Origin: Methanomassiliicoccales archaeon
GTDB lineage: Archaea; Thermoplasmatota; Thermoplasmata; RBG-16-68-12; SOIM01
DNA: 44,805 bases
Reading direction: 5' to 3'
Assembly: GCA_030593295.1 (NCBI GenBank)
Contig: JAUVHO010000012.1
Span: 1-44,805 of the forward strand
The position numbers and the translations under genes are program-made. The notes under the pieces are model-generated. The model was given only the letters and a program-made list of their open reading frames with translations, was not told the DNA's origin and did not search any database. Every line of letters begins with the position of its first letter. Positions within the stretch are counted from its first letter, which is position 1. Shown one piece after another: positions 40,093 to 44,805 of this stretch.

Positions 40093-40773
40093 ATGACGGG
40101 GTACAGTTACAGGTCATTTGTCGTGGGAGTTCTAGCATTAAATCTCATTGTCCTCATCTCATTTGCCCAACCGGTCATGGCTGATGAAACAGTGATCCAA
40201 AAGGCCGGGACGGTCTCGGAAGGAGACTACTACGCAGACAGCTTTGTCGGAAGCTTCGGGGAGACCGTCACGATAGTGTTCGAGAGCGACGAGGATGTTG
40301 ACCTCATCTTGACCAGCGTTGAGGGCTATTATGATTACACGGATCCGGGTGAAGAGTATTTCATGACATATTCCGGAGGTACGTCGCTGAAGGTCAAACA
40401 GACCACTCTGGATGTCTTCCTCCCGGTGGACGGGGTCTACTACGTCATCGTTGACAACACCGACCTCCCGAGCTCGGGTGCGATGCCCACAGGTAATGTT
40501 TCCTACTCGATCGAGGTGACGAAGACGGGAGAGATCGACACCCTGGGGGTGGCGCTGGTCGCATGCGGTGTAACGACGGCCATCGTTCTCATCGTCGTTA
40601 TTGCGGCAGTGTACGTATACATGATAAGACCCAGACAGAAGGAGAAGGCGGCGAAAGCTGAGTCTCCGGTGTACCAGATGACCAAGGTCACCAGGCCCAT
40701 GACCTGCCCTACGTGCGGGACGTATTCCACCCACGGGACTTACTGCGCGAAGTGCCAGCGAAGGCTGCGATAG
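40093..40773 (+). CDS. Membrane protein: extracytoplasmic beta domain, one TM helix, cytoplasmic zinc ribbon
   Basis: 226 residues. A signal peptide or N-terminal TM (SFVVGVLALNLIVLISFAQPVMA, about 8-30) precedes a ~130-residue beta-sandwich-like domain of the pre-peptidase/GOLD type (VSEGDYYADSFVGSFGETVTIVFESDEDVDLIL; GVYYVIVDNTD). A TM helix (about 164-186) follows, and then a cytoplasmic tail ending in a four-cysteine ribbon (CPTCGTYSTHGTYCAKC). I use the ATG at 40093, about 34 nt after a TATA-like box, since an earlier ATG at 40039 would precede that box. It ends 27 bp before the secretion ATPase gene, so it may be an accessory of that system; this is an inference from position. Confidence 0.65.
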   Translation: MTGYSYRSFVVGVLALNLIVLISFAQPVMADETVIQKAGTVSEGDYYADSFVGSFGETVTIVFESDEDVDLILTSVEGYYDYTDPGEEYFMTYSGGTSLKVKQTTLDVFLPVDGVYYVIVDNTDLPSSGAMPTGNVSYSIEVTKTGEIDTLGVALVACGVTTAIVLIVVIAAVYVYMIRPRQKEKAAKAESPVYQMTKVTRPMTCPTCGTYSTHGTYCAKCQRRLR

Positions 40774-40774
40774 T

Positions 40775-40782
40775 GTTTTAAC
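40775..40782 (+). promoter_or_regulatory. TATA-like box for the secretion ATPase gene
   Basis: GTTTTAAC, centred about 23-25 nt before the ATG at 40801; a leaderless message is likely. Confidence 0.4.
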
Positions 40783-40800
40783 CCAATCCACGTTACCCCG

Positions 40801-43110
40801 ATGAGTTCAATGAGACTTGGAAAGGGCGGTTCCCTTTCCTCGGCGGAGGGTGCTTCGGAGAGATGCGAGTACCAGATGCGGACCGTCGGCGACAGTGTCG
40901 ATCTGAATGTACTGTGCAAGAGCTGCGATGGCAAGGCAAGTCTGCTGGAGAGGGAATGCAGAAATGGCGTACTGGAGATCCTGCTGGAGGAACCGATCCC
41001 TGGTTCGATCATCCTGGCGGGGTTTGTGGAGACGCTGTACGAGAATGATGCTGTAGAACTGGTTCAAGCATTAACAGACACCTTGAGGGCGGTCGTAGGA
41101 TTCAGCAAGAGAAGGCCGGGAGCTGATTCGGAAAGGTGCTTGAAGTGTAAGAAGGCGCCCGCGTACATCTTCAACAAGATCGAGAAAGCCTTCAAGAAAA
41201 GCCTTCTGGCATTCAGCAGAGAAGTGAGGATCCAGTCCTCGGGCCTATCAGCAAATCGGGATTCCTGCAAGAAATGTCTTGAGTCGACCAAGAGCGATCT
41301 GAGGTCCTTGTCCAATGGATTAGATGAGCTGAGGTCTTGGATTCTCGGGCGTGCATTCAAGATATCACCTGCGGGAGGGAATGAGGGAACGGCTCTCATT
41401 GAAACGAGGTCGTTGGTAACTGGCATGAAGAGGGTTCTCAGAGAGAACAGTTCGGTCAGACCTTGCTTCTCCTCGTCCTGGGTGACATCCGACCGTGTGA
41501 GGGGTTCCGATCTGATAGCGACATACAAGGTGAAGGAAGAGGAAGTTGAGCTACTCTATTTGAAGGACAGAGGAGAGTGCATCTACAGGATAACACCGCT
41601 GGAATATCAGTTGCCTCTGAGCCACATGAAGTTGGTTCATTTGGTGCTCGAGGAGCTCATGGACCATTATCCCAAGAACGTGTCCCTGGAGAGTTTGGAT
41701 CAAACGAGGGCGTATGTGATTAGAGAAGCCGAGAGATTGATCCCAGAGCTGGCGTCCAAGCATGAGATGGTCCTCGGGTCGAACAGGGAGGAGGAACTTG
41801 AGAACGGAAGGACGATATCCGAGATAGTTGCCAAATACACCTCTGGACTGGGCGTCATAGAGGTTCTACTGAGGGACGATCACGTTCAGGACGTGTATGT
41901 TGACGCCCCCGCTTCATCGAGCCATGTTCACGTTGTCATGAGCGGGATAGATGATGAACGGATGGGGACGAAGCTGGCGACGAACATCAGGCTGGGTGAG
42001 GACGCTGCAGAGTCTCTGTTGTCCAAGTTCAGGCTGGAAAGCGGAAGACCGTTCTCGGAATCCATGCCGGTCCTGGAGCACAACCTCCCTTCTTTCGGCA
42101 CGAGGGTTACGGTGATCGGCCCGCCGTTGAGCCCCAATGGGATCGCAATCGCGTTGAGAAGGCATTCCACCAGACCCTGGACGTTGCTGAGGCTCATGGC
42201 CAACCGAACACTGACAGCTGATGCAGCCGGACTGATCTCCTTCCTCATAGACGGTCGGTCAACGATCCTTGTCGCCGGTTCCAGAGGCGCTGGCAAATCT
42301 TCCCTGCTGGGGGCAATGATGCTGGAGTTCCCCAGGAACCAGAGGATAATCACCATCGAGGACACTCTGGAGCTGCCGGTGGCTGCAATGCAGGAGCTGG
42401 GATTCAAGGTCCAGAGCCTGTACGTCCAGTCCTCCCTGGGCGGAAAGGGGCAGATGACGGCCGACGAGGCGTTGAGGGTGTCGTTGAGGTTGGGCGAGTC
42501 AGTGCTTGTCCTTGGAGAGGTGAGAGGGCAGGAAGCCAGAACGCTTTACGAGGCGATGAGAGCGGGAACTGCCGGGAGCTCGGTGATGGGAACCTTCCAC
42601 GCGGATTCGGCCAAGGCGGTGTTCGAGAGGGTGGTCCACGACATGGGGATAAACGCGAAGTCGTTCAACGCAACTGATGTGGTGATCGTCTGCGGGCTTA
42701 CGAGGCCCGGCGGCACGCAAAGGGAAATGCGCAGGGTTGTCCAGATCGCCGAGGTCGCCAAGGAGGAAGAGGGTAGCTTCACAGACCTTATGAAATTCAA
42801 TGAGCTGGAAGACAGGTTGGTGTCCGGAGATGAAGAATCCGACAGAATCTGCAGTATTGCCAGGTCCTGGGGAATGAGCACAAGGGAAGCCGCCGAGAAT
42901 GTGGAAGCAAGAAGCAGAATGAGGCAAGTGATAGTTGACTTCGCTATGCGGGAAGATAGACCGTCCCTTCTGGAGGCGGAGTTCGTGATCCGTTCGAACG
43001 TTGCATTCCGTCAACTCATCGAGAAGCACCACAGCACGGGTTCGATCGACTATGGAGGAGTTCTGAGAGAATGGAAAGAGTGGTTCAACAAGGTTGCTGG
43101 CTATGCGTGA
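40801..43110 (+). CDS. Type IV-pilus/Tad-like secretion ATPase with N-terminal zinc-motif extension
   Basis: 769 residues. The C-terminal two thirds is a GspE/TadA/FlaI-type hexameric ATPase: Walker A GSRGAGKSS (about 492-500), the Asp box with IITIEDTLELP, a Walker B region with VLVLGEVRGQEA, and the His box MGTFHADS. The first ~300 residues are unusual. They contain three CxxC motifs (C39/C42, C113/C116 and C156/C159) amid helices, suggesting a zinc-binding module not found in standard FlaI or TadA (about 450-550 residues). The start at 40801 follows a TATA-like box by ~25 nt. Its end overlaps the TadC-like gene by 8 bp. Together they would assemble a pilus, adhesin filament or secretion machine. 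No pilin gene was seen in the window. Confidence 0.88.
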   Translation: MSSMRLGKGGSLSSAEGASERCEYQMRTVGDSVDLNVLCKSCDGKASLLERECRNGVLEILLEEPIPGSIILAGFVETLYENDAVELVQALTDTLRAVVGFSKRRPGADSERCLKCKKAPAYIFNKIEKAFKKSLLAFSREVRIQSSGLSANRDSCKKCLESTKSDLRSLSNGLDELRSWILGRAFKISPAGGNEGTALIETRSLVTGMKRVLRENSSVRPCFSSSWVTSDRVRGSDLIATYKVKEEEVELLYLKDRGECIYRITPLEYQLPLSHMKLVHLVLEELMDHYPKNVSLESLDQTRAYVIREAERLIPELASKHEMVLGSNREEELENGRTISEIVAKYTSGLGVIEVLLRDDHVQDVYVDAPASSSHVHVVMSGIDDERMGTKLATNIRLGEDAAESLLSKFRLESGRPFSESMPVLEHNLPSFGTRVTVIGPPLSPNGIAIALRRHSTRPWTLLRLMANRTLTADAAGLISFLIDGRSTILVAGSRGAGKSSLLGAMMLEFPRNQRIITIEDTLELPVAAMQELGFKVQSLYVQSSLGGKGQMTADEALRVSLRLGESVLVLGEVRGQEARTLYEAMRAGTAGSSVMGTFHADSAKAVFERVVHDMGINAKSFNATDVVIVCGLTRPGGTQREMRRVVQIAEVAKEEEGSFTDLMKFNELEDRLVSGDEESDRICSIARSWGMSTREAAENVEARSRMRQVIVDFAMREDRPSLLEAEFVIRSNVAFRQLIEKHHSTGSIDYGGVLREWKEWFNKVAGYA

Positions 43111-44617
43111 ATCCTTCAATGCCGAGAAGAGAATCCAACTCGAATGCCAGGGCAGAGCGCCCGAACTGATAGGCTACATGGCGATGAGCATCCGGCTCTC
43201 ACCGTCCCTGACGAGGGCGATCACATTCGCTGCGAGGAACATGGAAGGTCCGATAGGCTCTGGACTGAAGAGGATACTGTGGAACGTGTACATGCGGAAG
43301 TACCACTCTGTAGAGGATTCCTTCACCGCGACCGCGAACGAATGGGGGAAGGCGAACGAGGATCTGAAGAGGGCGATGTTCGCAGTCAGGAGCGCGACAC
43401 TGGAATCAACGGATGAAGGACGCGAGAGAAGCTTGGACAAGGCTATGGACATCGTTCTCTCGGGAACGAGAAAGAAGATGGAGGAGTTCGCGAGCTCGCT
43501 GTCAACGCCGACGACTGTCCTGTTCGCTCTTGGGATACTGCTGCCGATGATACTCGGTGCAATGCTCCCGATGGTTTCGCTGGGGGGACTGGACCTGAGC
43601 TACAGAGCGGAGGGTTCTGGAACGGGTGGTGGGATTCACCCGCTTCTTGTCGTGCTATTGATGGATGTTGTCTTTCCACTCGCTGCATTTCTCTACGCAT
43701 TCCACATACTGTCTGGAAGACCGGGTGTTGTCTCGTCAATTCAGATCGAGAGCAGAAGCGATCCTCGGAGGTGGACCGTCCTTCTCTTTGTGGGAATTGG
43801 AATGTTACTGGGTGTGTTTGGAATCTTGAGCCTGAGCACATTTGGAGCTTATCTCATCATCTGGAGCGCGGCCCTTCCTGCTTCAGTCTACTTGATGTCG
43901 AGGACTCACAGAAGGAAAAGGGAGAGAGAGAAGATCCTGAGAATGGAGGAGGAGTTCCCTGACGTCTTGTTCCAACTGGGGACGAGGATTTCGGAAGGGG
44001 CGCCACCCGAGAAGGCGGTAATGGAAACAGCAAGGTCATTGAAAGACACATTGTTCGGGGACTTGCTTCACAGGGCTCAGCACAGGATGATCGTGTTCGG
44101 TCAGACCTTGGAGAAGGCGTTCTTTGGAGAGGCTGGACTATTCGCGGATTTCCCATCTAAGAGAATAAGAGCGACCATGAGGTCGTTCGTGGAGATCGCA
44201 AAGAAGGACTCGGTCAAGGCGGGGCAGATGGTGATCAGCACGTCGGATCATCTGCAGGAGATACAGAGGTTGGACGAGGACACCAGGAGGAGTCTAAGGA
44301 CGTCGACTGAAAGCATGAGGATGACCAGCCTGCTCTTCGCTCCTATCGTGATGGGAGTGACGTTCTCTCTCTATTCGCTGCTGTACGAGACCTTCACAGC
44401 CATGGGGCAGACCGAGGGCATGATGTCCCCATCCATCTTCCTCATCGTGCTTGGGGTGTACGTGGTACTGATCGCCGTGGTGGCGACATACTTCGTGACC
44501 GCGATACAGAAGGGTCCAGATAGAACAGAAAGAGGTTACTCGATCGGGATCGCGCTCCTCGTTTCAGTCGTGGCATACACAATCTCGTGTCTGGCTGGAC
44601 AGGCATTCATCACATGA
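43103..44617 (+). CDS. TadC/FlaJ-like type IV-pilus platform membrane protein
   Basis: About 504 residues with two T2SSF-type units, each a cytoplasmic helical domain followed by membrane segments. TM segments are around VLFALGILLPMILGAMLPMV, LLVVLLMDVVFPLAAFLYAF, TVLLFVGIGMLLGVFGIL, FGAYLIIWSAALPASVYL, and three near the C-terminus (LLFAPIVMGVTFSLYSL, IFLIVLGVYVVLIAVVATYF, IGIALLVSVVAYTISCL). The second cytoplasmic domain carries EEEFPDVLFQLGTRISEGAPPEKAV, typical of archaeal FlaJ/TadC proteins. I start at the ATG at 43103, overlapping the ATPase stop by 8 bp; a TTG at 43094 is possible. It is the inner-membrane partner of the ATPase just upstream. Confidence 0.88.
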   Translation: MRESFNAEKRIQLECQGRAPELIGYMAMSIRLSPSLTRAITFAARNMEGPIGSGLKRILWNVYMRKYHSVEDSFTATANEWGKANEDLKRAMFAVRSATLESTDEGRERSLDKAMDIVLSGTRKKMEEFASSLSTPTTVLFALGILLPMILGAMLPMVSLGGLDLSYRAEGSGTGGGIHPLLVVLLMDVVFPLAAFLYAFHILSGRPGVVSSIQIESRSDPRRWTVLLFVGIGMLLGVFGILSLSTFGAYLIIWSAALPASVYLMSRTHRRKREREKILRMEEEFPDVLFQLGTRISEGAPPEKAVMETARSLKDTLFGDLLHRAQHRMIVFGQTLEKAFFGEAGLFADFPSKRIRATMRSFVEIAKKDSVKAGQMVISTSDHLQEIQRLDEDTRRSLRTSTESMRMTSLLFAPIVMGVTFSLYSLLYETFTAMGQTEGMMSPSIFLIVLGVYVVLIAVVATYFVTAIQKGPDRTERGYSIGIALLVSVVAYTISCLAGQAFIT

Positions 44618-44737
44618 CGATTCAACCTGAGGACAGTTCTAATCTCATCTGGGGTAAGACCTTCACTCTCGAAGATTGATAAGCTTCGAGGTCAGGAGTG
44701 CAGGAGTCTCATCCATTCAAAATGGTTTGCCAAAGGG

Positions 44738-44746
44738 GTTAATTAC
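44738..44746 (+). promoter_or_regulatory. TATA-like box for the last gene
   Basis: GTTAATTAC, centred 26 nt before the ATG at 44768, consistent with a leaderless message. The rest of the 150-bp gap (44618-44767) shows no gene or clear terminator. Confidence 0.45.
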
Positions 44747-44767
44747 GCAAGCGCGATACCCCATCTA

Positions 44768-44805
44768 ATGCCCCAAATCGTTCTCGTCGGGGATGTCCAC
44801 GAAGG
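44768..44805 (+). CDS. N-terminus of a probable metallophosphoesterase (partial)
   Basis: Twelve codons are visible: MPQIVLVGDVHE. The GDVHE run after a hydrophobic strand matches the first metal-binding motif (GDxHG/GDxHE) of calcineurin-like phosphoesterases, which begin the same way in archaeal family members. The start is supported by the TATA-like box 26 nt upstream. The gene runs off the window, so the assignment is provisional. Confidence 0.45.
   Translation, partial: MPQIVLVGDVHE

Overview
The window looks like a chromosomal segment of a euryarchaeal-grade archaeon, most likely from or near Thermoplasmatota; that placement is an inference from gene content. It encodes MCM, RadB, NMD3, ribosomal protein L10e, archease, archaeal-type Dph2, fused-free QueC/QueD/QueE and an isoprenoid operon (isopentenyl phosphate kinase, type 2 IPP isomerase, GGPP synthase). 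Many genes have a TATA-like box about 25-30 nt before the start codon, as expected for short or leaderless archaeal transcripts. I saw no insertion sequence, CRISPR array, rRNA or phage gene.

Layout. 1-945: start of a membrane-protein gene (minus strand) and a MNT-type nucleotidyltransferase gene bracketed by two pairs of palindromes. 988-4239 (minus): tRNA-Arg(GCG), a small winged-helix protein, adenylate kinase, a mevalonate-pathway decarboxylase, a HAD phosphatase and archease. 4320-5126 (plus): aspartate dehydrogenase. 5123-6922 (minus): preQ0 operon queD-queC-queE. 6990-11300 (minus): a frameshifted membrane protein, dph2, an MfnA-type PLP decarboxylase, a degenerate PEP-synthase-like protein and L10e. 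11439-27377 (minus): two tandem paralogous giant surface proteins of about 2,560 and 2,726 residues. 27576-30745 (plus): isoprenoid operon. 30742-34915 (minus): an orphan gene, radB, the two-subunit class I fumarase and NMD3. 35004-37300 (plus): a tiny protein and a secreted beta-propeller protein. 37319-39938 (minus): a DUF424 protein, MCM and a 45-residue zinc-ribbon protein. 40093-44617 (plus): a zinc-ribbon membrane protein, a type IV-pilus/Tad-like ATPase with an unusual N-terminal extension and its TadC/FlaJ-like membrane partner. 44768-end: start of a probable metallophosphoesterase.

How genes work together. Isopentenyl phosphate made by the mevalonate-branch decarboxylase (2130-3089) is the expected substrate of the kinase at 27576, whose product feeds the isomerase and GGPP synthase for ether lipids. 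QueD, QueC and QueE supply preQ0 for archaeosine at tRNA position 15, and the tRNA-Arg here carries G15. Aspartate dehydrogenase (NAD synthesis) and MfnA (probably beta-alanine for CoA in a non-methanogen) both work on aspartate. The giant beta-helix proteins, the secreted propeller and the pilus-type ATPase/TadC pair point to an elaborate cell surface.

Most notable: (1) four TTCTGT-N9-ACAGAA-type palindromes in two pairs, each pair with a 39-bp period, one on each side of the nucleotidyltransferase gene; (2) the tandem giant proteins with a ~390-bp higher-order repeat and a homogenised 3' third; (3) a membrane-protein gene whose frame is broken by what looks like a duplicated 5-bp unit; (4) a DUF424 gene that appears to start at an ATC codon; (5) a degenerate PEP-synthase-like domain protein; (6) zinc-binding motifs fused to the secretion ATPase.
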